From Arthrobacter sp. 135MFCol5.1 (GTDB taxonomy: Bacteria; Actinomycetota; Actinomycetes; Actinomycetales; Micrococcaceae): a stretch of 64,000 bases of DNA. The DNA lies in the NCBI RefSeq assembly GCF_000374865.1, contig NZ_KB895453.1, forward strand, positions 248,001-312,000, written 5' to 3'. The notes under the pieces were generated by a model. That model worked only from the letters and a program-made list of their open reading frames with translations, was not told the origin of the DNA and made no database searches. The translations under genes were made by a program, and so were the position numbers. The first letter of the stretch is position 1, and each line of letters opens with the position of its first letter. Positions 8,647 to 17,725 of this stretch are shown piece by piece.

Positions 8647-8746
8647 AGTGGGGCCGTTCGACGTGCTGTATCCGGGCTCCCCTGGCCCGGAAATTCAAGT
8701 GAACAGAATATAGCAGTTCCCGTCGCCGGGATGGGCCCTTGTCCGC

Positions 8747-9433
8747 TTACATTCCCAGGTAGCGGCCGGGCCGGTGGTTCAGGGCCAGGACCAGGTTCAA
8801 CAGGGTGGCGCCCACCGCGGACAGGACCACCATCAGCGGAGCAACGAGGACGAGGGATGCCAGGACGATGGCCACGTCAAGCACCATCTGGACGTAGCCT
8901 GCGCGCCACGCGAACTTCTCCTGCAGGAGCAGGGCCAGGATGTTGAAACCGCCCAGGCTGGATTTGTGCCGGAACAGGATCAGCAGCCCGACGCCGGCGA
9001 GCAGGTTTCCGCCCAGCACGCCGTACAGCGGGTCCAGGTGCACGGAGCCGAATGCGGCCGGGTGCACGCCGGCCAGGACCGAGACCAGTGCGATGGCCGC
9101 CCCGGTCCGAAGGGCGAAATCCCAGCCCTTCTTCCAGACTGCCAAGGCGAAGAACGGCAGGTTGACCGCAAAGAAGATGATGCCGAACGGCAAAGGTACG
9201 GTGTAGCTGACCAGCAGCGCCAGGCCGGCGGTTCCGCCCGTCACCGCCCCGCTCGACTTGAGCAGGAACAAACCCAAGGATGCTGCGAAGGTGCCGGTAA
9301 GGATGCCCAGGACGTCCTCGACTGCCGAATGGCGGACGGCCGACGACGGCCCTGGACGCGCCGCCGTCGGCCCTTCCTGGTGCCCGCGGCCGTCCATGCT
9401 GGGTGCGGCGGGGGTTTCCGCGGGGGCGCTCAC
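8747..9433 (-). CDS. YitT/DUF161 family membrane protein
   Basis: A 228-residue membrane protein of the YitT family, with about five or six hydrophobic segments after a 40-residue polar N-terminus. Glycine-rich GAVTGGTAGLALLVS near residue 62 and GGNLLAGVGLLILFRHKSSLGGFNI near 145 are the family repeats. The C-terminal DUF2179 domain common in Firmicutes is missing. It starts at a GTG whose bases overlap the stop of the aminotransferase gene (GTGA), so the two are translationally coupled. A link to aromatic or branched amino acid metabolism follows only from that coupling; transport of an amino acid or related solute is conceivable. Confidence 0.85.
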   Translation of the reverse strand: MSAPAETPAAPSMDGRGHQEGPTAARPGPSSAVRHSAVEDVLGILTGTFAASLGLFLLKSSGAVTGGTAGLALLVSYTVPLPFGIIFFAVNLPFFALAVWKKGWDFALRTGAAIALVSVLAGVHPAAFGSVHLDPLYGVLGGNLLAGVGLLILFRHKSSLGGFNILALLLQEKFAWRAGYVQMVLDVAIVLASLVLVAPLMVVLSAVGATLLNLVLALNHRPGRYLGM

Positions 9434-10539
9434 TGGGCCGCGCCCGTCTGGGGCAGGAAGCGTCCACGATTGGCAAGGACGGCAAGCACCCTGTCGTTCG
9501 TGACCGGGTCCGCAAGCGTAATCCGGACGCCGTCCGCTGCGTAGCCGCGGGCCAGGATGTCGGCCTCACCCAGGGCGGCGAGGACCTGTTCGCGGAGCTC
9601 GTCGGATGCGCGGAGCCAGTAGAAGTTCGCCTGGCTGTCCGGTACGTCCCAGCCATGGCCGCGGAGGGCGTTGATGACCCGGCTGCGTTCAGCCGCCACC
9701 GCCTCCGTCCGCCGGAGGATTTCGTCCCCGGCCGCAAGGGAGGCAACCGCGGCGGCCTGCGCCATCCTGTTCACGCCGAACGGCACGGCGGTGCGCCGGA
9801 GGCCCTCCGCGATCTGCGGCCGGGCGATCGCGTAGCCGATCCGCAGGCCGGCGAGTCCGTAGGCCTTGGAGAAAGTGCGCAGCATACAAAGGTTGGGGTA
9901 CCGGCGGTAGAAATCCAGGGCATCAACGCCGGGTCCGCGCTGGAACTCGATGTAGGCCTCGTCCAGCACCACCAGCACCCGCGGCGGGACGGACTGGAGG
10001 AACTCCTCCAGCTGGCCGGCGCTGATGGAGACCCCCGTGGGGTTGTTGGGCGAACACAGGATCACCAGCCGGGTGCGGTCCGTGATGGCAGCCGCCATGG
10101 CGGGAAGGTCGTGCTGCTCATTGGCCAGGAGCGGCACGGGCACCGAAATGGCGCCGGCCACCGCCACCAGGATGGGGTAGGCCTCGAAGGAGCGCCATGC
10201 GAACACCACTTCGTCGCCGTGGCCGCACACGGCCGAAATCATCTGCTGGAGCACCCCGGAACTGCCCGGGCCGGCAGCGACTTCCTCGGCTGCGACACCG
10301 AAATGCCGGGCAATGGCTTCCCGGGCCTCCGGCGCTCCCATGCCGGGGTACCGGTGGATCCGGCCCGCTTCCGCCGAAATCGCCTCCACAACCGACGGCA
10401 GGGGAGCGAAGTGGCTCTCGTTGGCGGCCAGGGCGGCCGTCAAATCAGTCTGCGCGCCCTTGCCTGCCACGTAGGCGGGCAGCTGGGCGACGGCGGCACG
10501 GAGTTCCGGCATGGCGGCATCGGGAAGGGTAGCGGTCAT
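9430..10539 (-). CDS. aminotransferase, histidinol-phosphate/aromatic type
   Basis: A 369-residue class I/II PLP aminotransferase of the HisC/Pat group. CSPNNPTG near residue 160 and VVLDEAYIEF near 185 contact the cofactor, and RTFSKAYGLAGLRIGY near 215 contains the PLP Lys and the phosphate-binding Arg. It could be a second histidinol-phosphate transaminase or an aromatic amino acid transaminase; the position outside a his operon favours the latter. Starts at 10548 and 10539 are both possible, and neither has a strong ribosome-binding site. It is divergent from an Lrp regulator, the classic arrangement for amino acid genes. Confidence 0.85.
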   Translation of the reverse strand: MTATLPDAAMPELRAAVAQLPAYVAGKGAQTDLTAALAANESHFAPLPSVVEAISAEAGRIHRYPGMGAPEAREAIARHFGVAAEEVAAGPGSSGVLQQMISAVCGHGDEVVFAWRSFEAYPILVAVAGAISVPVPLLANEQHDLPAMAAAITDRTRLVILCSPNNPTGVSISAGQLEEFLQSVPPRVLVVLDEAYIEFQRGPGVDALDFYRRYPNLCMLRTFSKAYGLAGLRIGYAIARPQIAEGLRRTAVPFGVNRMAQAAAVASLAAGDEILRRTEAVAAERSRVINALRGHGWDVPDSQANFYWLRASDELREQVLAALGEADILARGYAADGVRITLADPVTNDRVLAVLANRGRFLPQTGAAQ

Positions 10540-10631
10540 GGACAGCATGGTGGGGTGAGGCAGGACGTCTGCGCAACACAGACGTCCCGGGCAGGACAGA
10601 TCAGGCATTTACTTGCCGGGAAAGTGGCAAA

Positions 10632-11111
10632 ATGCTCACTATGCACCACATTGATGCCCTGGACGCCGAGATCCTCCTCACACTCGACCAGGACCCCCAA
10701 GCCACCGTCCTTTCACTGTCCCGGACGTTGGGCGTGGCCCGTAACACCGTGCACGCCAGGCTGAGGCGGCTGGTGAACGACGGCAGCCTGGCCCCTTTCA
10801 GCCAGCGGGTGCGCACAGCGGCGCTGGGGCTGCCGCTGGTTGCCTTCATCTCGATTTCCATCAGCCAGTCATCCAGCGACCAGGCCGTAGCGGCACTGCA
10901 GACCACCCCGGAAATTATCGAAATGCACGCCACGACCGGGGACGCGGACCTGCTCGCCAAAGTGGCTGCGAAGGACCCCGCCGATCTCCACCGGATCACC
11001 AACGCGATGCTGGCCATCGACGGCGTCGTCCGCACCAGCACCGCGATGTCTCTGGTGGAAGTGATGCCCACCCGGACCCTGCCCCTGCTGCGGGCAGCCG
11101 CGCGGAAGTAG
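10632..11111 (+). CDS. Lrp/AsnC family transcriptional regulator
   Basis: A 159-residue Lrp/AsnC protein. The N-terminal helix-turn-helix occupies about residues 5-60 (LSRTLGVARNTVHARLRRLVNDG) and a RAM amino-acid-sensing domain about 70-150 (GDADLLAKVAAKDPADL). The start used is ATG at 10632; an in-frame ATG lies three codons later. It is divergently transcribed, about 90 bases from the aminotransferase-YitT pair, and probably regulates both in response to an amino acid. A possible operator in the gap could not be singled out by eye. Confidence 0.88.
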   Translation: MLTMHHIDALDAEILLTLDQDPQATVLSLSRTLGVARNTVHARLRRLVNDGSLAPFSQRVRTAALGLPLVAFISISISQSSSDQAVAALQTTPEIIEMHATTGDADLLAKVAAKDPADLHRITNAMLAIDGVVRTSTAMSLVEVMPTRTLPLLRAAARK

Positions 11112-11122
11112 CGGGACCGCCG

Positions 11123-11350
11123 TCAGGCAAGCTGGTCCAGGGCGTCGATGAGCGCGTCCACGAATGCGGTCAGGATGGCCGGCTGGGTGCGGCCGGTCAT
11201 GGTCTGGATCTGGCCTTGGCGTTGCCGCAGCACCGGGTGCTCCAGGGTGACGGTCACCAGGTCCTCCTTGTCGCGCCGGTCCAGCGACAGGCCACCCACC
11301 AGCGAAACGCCGGCGAACGGAAAGAAACGTAACAGAACAATTTCTCCCAT
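11123..11350 (-). pseudogene. possible remnant of a regulator C-terminus (weak)
   Basis: A 75-codon frame whose last 50 residues (from VTVTLEHPVLRQRQ to ALDQLA) read like the tail of a LysR-type effector domain, while the first 25 residues do not fit. No helix-turn-helix precedes it and no ribosome-binding site is evident. It could be a decayed fragment or a chance frame. The opposite strand is also open but has no recognisable content. Confidence 0.3.
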
Positions 11351-11407
11351 TAGGATCCCGTCAAAGCCTTGACTGAAATTGTCAGGCGCTGATAGACGTT
11401 AAGGGCA

Positions 11408-11419
11408 GAAAGCGTTTCC
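11408..11419. promoter_or_regulatory. LacI-type palindrome 1 upstream of PL11 lyase
   Basis: GAAA-GCG-TTTC followed by C, an A/T-rimmed repeat around a central CG like LacI/GalR family operators. It lies about 115 bases before the lyase start codon. Confidence 0.45.
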
Positions 11420-11470
11420 TCGCAGCAATCCTCCTCAAAATCACTCGTAAGGGGGACTGTCCACTGTTAA

Positions 11471-11482
11471 TGAAACGTTCCA
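11471..11482. promoter_or_regulatory. LacI-type palindrome 2 upstream of PL11 lyase
   Basis: TGAAACGTTCCA, an inverted repeat with a central CG and one mismatched pair, 52 bases before the lyase start. Two such sites in one leader strengthen the case for LacI-family control. Confidence 0.45.
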
Positions 11483-11533
11483 AAATGGCTGGGCGGTGCC
11501 CTGTGCTGCCGCCGCATCAAAGGAGATGTTCTT

Positions 11534-13561
11534 TTGGCAAACCCCTCAATGTATTCCCCGACGCCCCGGACGGGCAGGGCGCCGAAGGCTGCTGCTGCCG
11601 CCCTGGCGGCGGCAGCGATTGCCTTCACCGGCCTTCCATCAGCGGCCGCGGACCCCGCGGCGCCGGCACTTCCCGCAACGCCGGCAAATTCCGGCTCCCC
11701 GGCTGTCCCGGCAGCGCCGGCAGGGCAGCAGCTGAAGCGGCAGGTGGAAAGCCTTGACCGGGCCCCGGTCGCCGTCCTGACGGACCAGGGCGTCTCGCTG
11801 GGCTGGCGGATGCTGGGCCTGGACAAGGACAGCGTGGGCTTCCGCGTCATCCGCGACGGCGTCCAGATCACCGATCAACCCGTTCGTGGCACCACCACCT
11901 ACGTGGACCGCGCAGGCAAGGCGGACTCCACGTACGTCATCAAGACCGTGGGCAACGGCGAGGGGCAGGACAAGCTGAGCGCCGGGTTCAGTCCGCTGGC
12001 CCAAAACTACCTGCCCATCAAGCTGGACAAGCCGGCCGACGGCGTCACCCCGGCGGGGCAGGCCTACACCTACAGTGCCAACGACTCGAGCGTGGCAGAC
12101 CTGGACGGCGACGGCGCCTACGAAATCATCCAGCTGTGGAATCCCTCCAACGCGAAGGACAACTCTCAGTCCGGGTACACCGGGAACGTCTACGTGGACG
12201 CCTACAAGATGGACGGCACCAAACTCTGGCGCATCGACCTGGGCCGCAACATCCGCGCCGGTGCCCACTACACCCAGATGCTCGCCTACGACTTCGACGG
12301 CGACGGCAAGGCCGAAGTTGCCTTCAAGACCGCGGACGGCACTACGGATGCCGCGGGCACCGTCATTGGCGACCCCGCGGCTGACTACCGCAACAGCGCG
12401 GGTTATGTCCTGTCCGGGCCGGAATTCCTCACGGTGTTCAATGGGGCTGCCGGCACCGTCATGGACACCGTTCCCTATGATCCGCCCCGCGGCGCCGTCA
12501 CCGCCTGGGGAGACGGCTACGGCAACCGCGTGGACCGGTTCCTCAGTGCTGTGGCATACCTCGACGGCGAGCATCCGTCCATGATGTTCAGCCGCGGCTA
12601 TTACACCCGTACCGTCCTGGTCAGCTATGACCTGGTGAACGGCAAGCTGGCCAAGCGGTGGAAGTTCGATTCCGACGCTGCCGGGGCCGAATACAAGGGC
12701 CAGGGCAACCACAACCTCTCCGTGGCGGACGTGGACCAGGACGGCAAGGATGAGTTCGTCTTTGGCTCCATGACCATCGACGACGACGGCAAGCCGCTGT
12801 ACAACACCAAGCTGGGTCACGGCGACGCCATCCATACCGGCGACCTCGATCCCTCCCGGCCCGGCCTGGAAACGTTCGCGGTGCACGAGGACATGCGGTC
12901 GAGTGGAAACCGCGGTGCCACCTTCCGTGACGCCGCCACCGGTGAGGTCCTGTGGAGCATCCCGGCCTTCAAGGACACCGGCCGCGGCGCCACCGGCGAC
13001 ATCGACCCCCGTTTCCCGGGTTCGGAGAGCTGGGCGGTGGGTGGCGACGCCGCGTGGAACTCCACCGTCGGCTACCTGATGTCCGCCAAGGGTGAGCGGA
13101 TTTCCGACAAGATTCCTGCCGCCAACTTCATGGCCTGGTGGGACGGCGACCTGCTGCGCGAGATCGTGGACCACGATTTCGACGCCGTGGCCGGCTATGG
13201 CGTGCCCACCATTTCCAAGTGGAATTGGGAAACGGAGTCCAGCGACCGGCTGTTGACCGCCACCGGCGCCCGCACCAACAACTACACCAAGGGCAACCCG
13301 TCGCTGCAGGCGGACCTCCTGGGCGATTGGCGCGAAGAGCTGGTGTTCCCGTCGGCTGACAGCACCGAGTTGCGGATCTATACCAGCACCTCACACACCG
13401 ACGTCCGGCTCCGCACCCTGATGCACGATCCCATGTACCGGACCGGCGTAGCGCGCGAGACCGTGGGCTACAACCAGCCCCCGCACCCGAGCTTCTTCCT
13501 CGGTGAGGGCATGCAGGCCCCGGCCTTGCCGGCGGTCTACTACGCCGGCAAGGCCAAGTAG
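11534..13561 (+). CDS. secreted rhamnogalacturonan lyase, PL11 family
   Basis: A 675-residue polysaccharide lyase resembling YesW/YesX, cutting the rhamnose-galacturonate backbone of pectin RG-I by beta-elimination outside the cell. A signal peptide (about residues 15-39, ending at SAAA) precedes a Pro/Ala linker, a fibronectin-like domain (RVIRDG near 115) and a beta-propeller. Several calcium-binding loops of the DxDGDG type are visible (DLDGDGAYE near 195, DFDGDGKAE near 255, DVDQDGKDE near 400). The start is TTG at 11534, eight bases after AGGAG. LacI-type palindromes precede it and a strong terminator follows. Confidence 0.9.
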   Translation: MANPSMYSPTPRTGRAPKAAAAALAAAAIAFTGLPSAAADPAAPALPATPANSGSPAVPAAPAGQQLKRQVESLDRAPVAVLTDQGVSLGWRMLGLDKDSVGFRVIRDGVQITDQPVRGTTTYVDRAGKADSTYVIKTVGNGEGQDKLSAGFSPLAQNYLPIKLDKPADGVTPAGQAYTYSANDSSVADLDGDGAYEIIQLWNPSNAKDNSQSGYTGNVYVDAYKMDGTKLWRIDLGRNIRAGAHYTQMLAYDFDGDGKAEVAFKTADGTTDAAGTVIGDPAADYRNSAGYVLSGPEFLTVFNGAAGTVMDTVPYDPPRGAVTAWGDGYGNRVDRFLSAVAYLDGEHPSMMFSRGYYTRTVLVSYDLVNGKLAKRWKFDSDAAGAEYKGQGNHNLSVADVDQDGKDEFVFGSMTIDDDGKPLYNTKLGHGDAIHTGDLDPSRPGLETFAVHEDMRSSGNRGATFRDAATGEVLWSIPAFKDTGRGATGDIDPRFPGSESWAVGGDAAWNSTVGYLMSAKGERISDKIPAANFMAWWDGDLLREIVDHDFDAVAGYGVPTISKWNWETESSDRLLTATGARTNNYTKGNPSLQADLLGDWREELVFPSADSTELRIYTSTSHTDVRLRTLMHDPMYRTGVARETVGYNQPPHPSFFLGEGMQAPALPAVYYAGKAK

Positions 13562-13577
13562 CACGGAGAAGAAAGCG

Positions 13578-13619
13578 CGGCCGCTCCGCCCCATCCGGGG
13601 GCGGGGCGGCCGTCTTTTT
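13578..13619 (+). terminator. rho-independent terminator after PL11 lyase
   Basis: A 15-bp stem with one mismatched pair (13578-13592 with 13598-13612), followed by TCTTTTTA. It also separates the lyase from the converging RpiR gene. Confidence 0.85.
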
Positions 13620-14496
13620 ATGTGCTCGGCCGCGGATGCATGATCCGCATCTGGTCCCAGGTCCGCTCCGAGGCCGCAATGCTCCGGGTGGACCGTTCAC
13701 GGTCCAGGGAGGCCAGCTCGACGGCCACCGCCTGCACTGCGGCAACGGCTCCCGTGAGGGAGGGGAAGAAGCCCGCGCTTTCGGCGGGGACCACGATCTT
13801 ATGAACGGCGTGCGCTGCCACCGGCGAACTTGCGGTGTCGGTGATGCTGACGATCCGGGCCCCGAGCTGATGGGCGATGTCCACGGCGCGGACTGTGCTG
13901 TCATAGACCCGCCAGAGGCTGATGGCAATGACCAGGTCGTCCGGGGTCAGGCGCGCGACCGCATTGGTCAACGCTGCCACATCGGCATCCAGCAGCCGGA
14001 CGTCATAGCCGGCGATGATGCCGTTGTGCTCCAGCGCCTTGCCCGGAATGGCATAGCTGCCGGCGGCGACGATGAGGGTCTGCCGCGCACCTGCCATGGC
14101 CTCCGCAACGGCATGGATCACGGCAGGGTCCACGGTCCGCTCCAAGTGGGCCAGGTTGGACCGGTCTGTGGTCAGGGATGCCTGCGCCGGGCTGCTCACA
14201 TGGCCGTTGTGTTGTGCGGCGATCTCCACGGCGCTCAAGGACGCCAGGAAGCGGGAACGGAGTTCGAACTGGAACTCCGCCCAGCCCTTGAAGCCGAGCG
14301 TCTGGGCGGTCCGGGTCACGGTTGAGGCATTCGACGACGCTGCGGCGGCTATGTCGCTGACGGAGCCGTAGGAAGCCAGCCGCGGCTGGGAGCGAAGGAC
14401 GCCCAAGACCTGCAGCTGGCGGGCCGCAAGCTTCCGCCCCTGGGCCTGGCCATCGAGCCATTCGGTCAAGGTGGCGCTGTTAACTTCTTGTTTCAC
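13618..14496 (-). CDS. MurR/RpiR family transcriptional regulator
   Basis: A 292-residue regulator with an N-terminal RpiR helix-turn-helix (about residues 25-100; YGSVSDIAAAASSNASTVTRTAQTLGFKGW) and a SIS domain (about 125-270; IVAAGSYAIPGKALEHN, VIAISLWRVYDSTVRAV). SIS domains bind phosphosugars or related ligands. It starts at a GTG at 14496, with GGAGG eight bases upstream. It is divergent from the MFS/GAF/amidohydrolase operon, and a perfect 16-bp palindrome lies in the shared gap, so it is the probable local regulator. Confidence 0.88.
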   Translation of the reverse strand: MKQEVNSATLTEWLDGQAQGRKLAARQLQVLGVLRSQPRLASYGSVSDIAAAASSNASTVTRTAQTLGFKGWAEFQFELRSRFLASLSAVEIAAQHNGHVSSPAQASLTTDRSNLAHLERTVDPAVIHAVAEAMAGARQTLIVAAGSYAIPGKALEHNGIIAGYDVRLLDADVAALTNAVARLTPDDLVIAISLWRVYDSTVRAVDIAHQLGARIVSITDTASSPVAAHAVHKIVVPAESAGFFPSLTGAVAAVQAVAVELASLDRERSTRSIAASERTWDQMRIMHPRPST

Positions 14497-14537
14497 CTAT
14501 TGACCTCCGCAAGTGATGCACGTAACTTCAATTTACA

Positions 14538-14553
14538 TGCACAGATCTGTGCA
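14538..14553. promoter_or_regulatory. perfect 16-bp palindrome, probable RpiR operator
   Basis: TGCACAGATCTGTGCA, fully self-complementary, in the gap between the divergent RpiR gene (start 14496) and the MFS gene (start 14599). Position and symmetry suit an operator controlling both. Confidence 0.55.
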
Positions 14554-14598
14554 AATCCTAAAAACTGTACAACTTGGCCCACTTCGGCAGGATTCCCA

Positions 14599-15993
14599 AT
14601 GTCTCTCACAGCACGCCTGGACCGGCTCCCACTCAGTCGTCCACACTACAAGCTCCTCCTCATCGGAGGGCTCGGTTACTCCTTTGACGGCATGGATGGC
14701 GCCGTGGTGGCCTTCCTGCTGCCGCGCATCCAGGAGATCTGGGGCCTGAGCACCGCAAGCCTGGGCCTGGTCGGCTCGGCGGCGCCGCTGGGCTTCTTCT
14801 TCGGTGCCATCCTGTCCGGCTGGCTGGGTGACCGGTTCGGCCGGAAGAAGGTCATGCTGTGGGCGCTTGCCTTTTACTGCGCCATGTCCGTGGTGGCCGC
14901 CGTCGCCCCGAACTTCGAAGTCTTCCTTGTTGCCCGGGTCCTGGCGGGACTCGGGGCCGGCGCGGAGAGCGTCATCATCGCCCCGTTCCTTTCGGAGTTC
15001 ATTCCGCCCAAGCGGCGCGGCTGGTTCATCGGGACCCTGGCCGGGTTCTTTTCGTTCGGCTTCGTGGCCGCGGCACTCATCGGCCGGTTTGTGGTTCCCC
15101 TGGGTGACGACGGCTGGCGGTGGGCCCAGGTCATTACCGCCGTCCCCATCCTCCTGCTTCTTTGGTGGCGCCGCAGCCTTCCCGAATCACCCCGCTTCCT
15201 CATGAGCCAGGGCCGTGCGGCGGAGGCTGAACGGGTGGTGGAAGGGTTCGAGCAGAAGGTGCTCCTCGCCACCGGCAAGGAGCTTCCGGTGGTGGAAGCC
15301 GGTGGGGAAGACATCACCAAACACGGGCAGAAGATCAGCATCTGGAACGCCCTGAAGGTCATGTGGTCTCCCGCCCTGCGTCGGAGGACCGCCGTGATCT
15401 GGCTGATCTGGTTCGTGATCACCTTCTCCTACTACGGATTCTTTTCCTGGATCCCCACCTTGTTGGTGGGGCGCGGAATTACCGTCACCAAGAGTTTCGA
15501 ATACTCCATCATCATTTACCTTGCGCAGATCCCCGGCTACTTCTCCGCGGCCTGGCTGTGCGACCGGATCGACCGCAAGAACACCATCGCCCTGTACCTG
15601 GCGGGCTCGGCCCTCAGTGCGTTCTGGCTGAGCCAGTCCAACGATTCCGGGATGATCCTGGTGGCCGCGGCAACGCTGTCCTTCTTCCTCAACGGCACCT
15701 ACGCCGGGGTTTACGCCTACACCCCGGAACTCTTCCCCACCTGGATGCGCGCCACCGGCGTCGGACTGGCCAGCGCGGTAGGGCGCGTGGGCAGCATCCT
15801 GGCGCCGTCCATCATCGGTGTGTTCGCCGCAACGCTCGGCTTCGGCGGCGTGTTCACCATGACCACAGTGGTCCTGGCCGTGGGCGTTCTCGGAGTCGTC
15901 ATCTTCGGAACGTCCACGGCGGGCAAATCGCTGGAAGACATCAATGCCCGCACCGAACCCGAGCAGGCTGCCGTGTTGGGAGGCGGCAAATGA
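14599..15993 (+). CDS. MFS transporter, sugar-acid/aromatic acid type
   Basis: A 464-residue major facilitator with 12 predicted membrane segments. The N-terminal region HYKLLLIGGLGYSFDGMDGAV contains the segment-1 D-x-x-D motif of aromatic acid:H+ and related symporters. Motif A is GDRFGRKK near residue 76, and the family motif LPESPRFL follows segment 6. The ATG at 14599 is used; an upstream extension is open but lies across the operator region. It forms an operon with the GAF and amidohydrolase genes (ATGA overlap). The substrate is unknown: the amidohydrolase suggests an imported amide, lactone or cyclic compound rather than a plain sugar. Confidence 0.87.
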   Translation: MSLTARLDRLPLSRPHYKLLLIGGLGYSFDGMDGAVVAFLLPRIQEIWGLSTASLGLVGSAAPLGFFFGAILSGWLGDRFGRKKVMLWALAFYCAMSVVAAVAPNFEVFLVARVLAGLGAGAESVIIAPFLSEFIPPKRRGWFIGTLAGFFSFGFVAAALIGRFVVPLGDDGWRWAQVITAVPILLLLWWRRSLPESPRFLMSQGRAAEAERVVEGFEQKVLLATGKELPVVEAGGEDITKHGQKISIWNALKVMWSPALRRRTAVIWLIWFVITFSYYGFFSWIPTLLVGRGITVTKSFEYSIIIYLAQIPGYFSAAWLCDRIDRKNTIALYLAGSALSAFWLSQSNDSGMILVAAATLSFFLNGTYAGVYAYTPELFPTWMRATGVGLASAVGRVGSILAPSIIGVFAATLGFGGVFTMTTVVLAVGVLGVVIFGTSTAGKSLEDINARTEPEQAAVLGGGK

Positions 15994-16478
15994 CGCAGGA
16001 TCCCAACCCCGCCTTCCAGGAAATCTACGAGCACCTCCGCCGCGAACCGGGCGTCATCCTGTTCACCGCGCTGCGCTGGCTGCCGGGGCCCTCCGTGCTC
16101 CGAAGGGTCTCCACCAGCCACCCGGTGGACTACCCGCTGGGTGCCGAAAAGTCGGTGGAAATCTCCGAGGGCTGGCTTGACACCGTCATAGCCAACCAGC
16201 AGCCGTTCCTCGCTTCCGATGCCGCCGCCCTCGCGGAGGTGTTCACGGACGTCGCCTTGATCCAGTCCCTGGGCTGCGGCGCAGTGATCAACATCCCGGT
16301 GACAAGCCACGGCGAGGTGGTGGGCGTCCTGGCATTGCTCGACGCCGAGGGGCAGTACACCGGCCACAGCCTGGACGCGGCGTCCGCGGCAGTGTCCGCT
16401 GCATCCGAAAGGCTTGCCGCAGCCTTCATCGATTCAGACCAAACCATTACGACAGGAAAGGATGCAGTCCTCCCGTGA
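15990..16478 (+). CDS. GAF-domain protein in transporter operon
   Basis: A 162-residue protein that is essentially one GAF domain (about residues 20-150; SLGCGAVINIPVTSHGEVVGVLALLDAEGQYT is the typical core). It starts at an ATG overlapping the MFS stop (ATGA) and its stop overlaps the amidohydrolase GTG start, so it is tightly coupled to both. No output domain is attached. GAF proteins of this size may bind a small ligand; in this operon it may sense or handle the transported substrate, but no catalytic motif is visible. Confidence 0.82.
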   Translation: MTQDPNPAFQEIYEHLRREPGVILFTALRWLPGPSVLRRVSTSHPVDYPLGAEKSVEISEGWLDTVIANQQPFLASDAAALAEVFTDVALIQSLGCGAVINIPVTSHGEVVGVLALLDAEGQYTGHSLDAASAAVSAASERLAAAFIDSDQTITTGKDAVLP

Positions 16479-17710
16479 CCTCCTCCACCGAACCACTCGT
16501 CATCAGGAACGCCCACGTCCTGGATATCCATGCCGGCACCTTCTCCTTGGCCGACGTCGTGACCTCCGACGGAAAAATCCGCAGCGTTGGGCCTGGTGCG
16601 GAAGCGCCGGATAATGCGCGGGTCATCGATGGCACGGGCAAATACGTCATTCCCGGCCTCATTGACGCCCACGTCCACGTGGTGGCTTCCAGCGCGGACT
16701 TCCGGTCCTTGACCTGGACGCCCGCCTCGTACGTGTACGCCCAGACTGCGAGGATCATGCAGGGCATGCTGAGCCGGGGCTTCACCACCGTGCGCGACCT
16801 CTCAGGCGCCGACTTTGGCCTGGCGAAAGCCCAGGCCGAGGGGCTCCTGGAGGGGCCGAAGCTGCACTTTTGCGGCCGCGCCCTCAGCCAGACCGGTGGC
16901 CACGGCGACATGCGCCTTCCCGGCGAGGACCACGAACCCAACGGCCGGGGATGCTGTGGCATCGGGCGGGTGGCGGACGGCGTGGACGCCGTGCGCGCCG
17001 CTGCCCGCGACGAGCTCCGCAAGGGGGCCCACCACATCAAGATCATGGCGTCCGGAGGTGTGTCTTCCCCGACGGACCGCATCGACTCCACCCAGTACTC
17101 GCTCGAGGAGATGCGGGCCGCCGTCGAAGAAGCGGAAGCGGCCAACCGCTACGTGGCAGCCCACGCCTACACGGCCCGGGCCATCAACCGCGCCCTCGAA
17201 TCTGGGGTCAGGTCCATTGAACACGGCAACCTCCTTGACGACGAGAGCCTGCGGCTCTTCCTGGAGAGGGATGCCTTCCTGGTGCCCACCCTGGTGACTT
17301 ACTGGGCGCTGAAGGAAGAAGGCAAGGAGTTTGGCTTGACCGAGGAGATGTGGGCAAAGGTGGATTCAGTCCTCAGCAGCGGCCTGGAAGCGATCGCCCG
17401 GGCGCACGAGGCTGGCGTGAAGATGGTGTACGGCTCGGACCTGCTGGGCGGGATGCACCGGCACCAGAACGAGCAGTTCCGGCTGCTGGGCAAGGTCCAG
17501 CCGGCCATCGACGCCATCCGGTCCGCGACCACCACCGCCGCCGAACTGCTGGGCCGCCCGGGTGAACTGGGAGTCATCGCCCCCGGAGCGGACGCTGATG
17601 TGCTGGTGCTCTCGGCGGACCCGGTGGAGGACATTGCCGTGCTGGCGGACATCGCCGACCACCTGGAATACGTAGTCCAGGATGGCACCGTCGTCGGCGG
17701 ACGCGCCTGA
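16475..17710 (+). CDS. amidohydrolase-superfamily metal enzyme
   Basis: A 411-residue amidohydrolase close to the imidazolonepropionase/prolidase-like group. Metal and catalytic residues are visible in order: DAHVHV near residue 63, the Lys in HIKIMASGG near 188, AAHAYT near 227, IEHGNLL near 248, and the Asp in YGSDLLG near 325. The family hydrolyses cyclic amides, peptides or lactones. The GTG start overlaps the GAF gene stop. Operon context (importer, sensor, hydrolase, divergent RpiR regulator) points to uptake and ring opening or deacylation of an unknown metabolite. Confidence 0.87.
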   Translation: MTSSTEPLVIRNAHVLDIHAGTFSLADVVTSDGKIRSVGPGAEAPDNARVIDGTGKYVIPGLIDAHVHVVASSADFRSLTWTPASYVYAQTARIMQGMLSRGFTTVRDLSGADFGLAKAQAEGLLEGPKLHFCGRALSQTGGHGDMRLPGEDHEPNGRGCCGIGRVADGVDAVRAAARDELRKGAHHIKIMASGGVSSPTDRIDSTQYSLEEMRAAVEEAEAANRYVAAHAYTARAINRALESGVRSIEHGNLLDDESLRLFLERDAFLVPTLVTYWALKEEGKEFGLTEEMWAKVDSVLSSGLEAIARAHEAGVKMVYGSDLLGGMHRHQNEQFRLLGKVQPAIDAIRSATTTAAELLGRPGELGVIAPGADADVLVLSADPVEDIAVLADIADHLEYVVQDGTVVGGRA

Positions 17711-17725
17711 CGCTCCTGCGAACGG

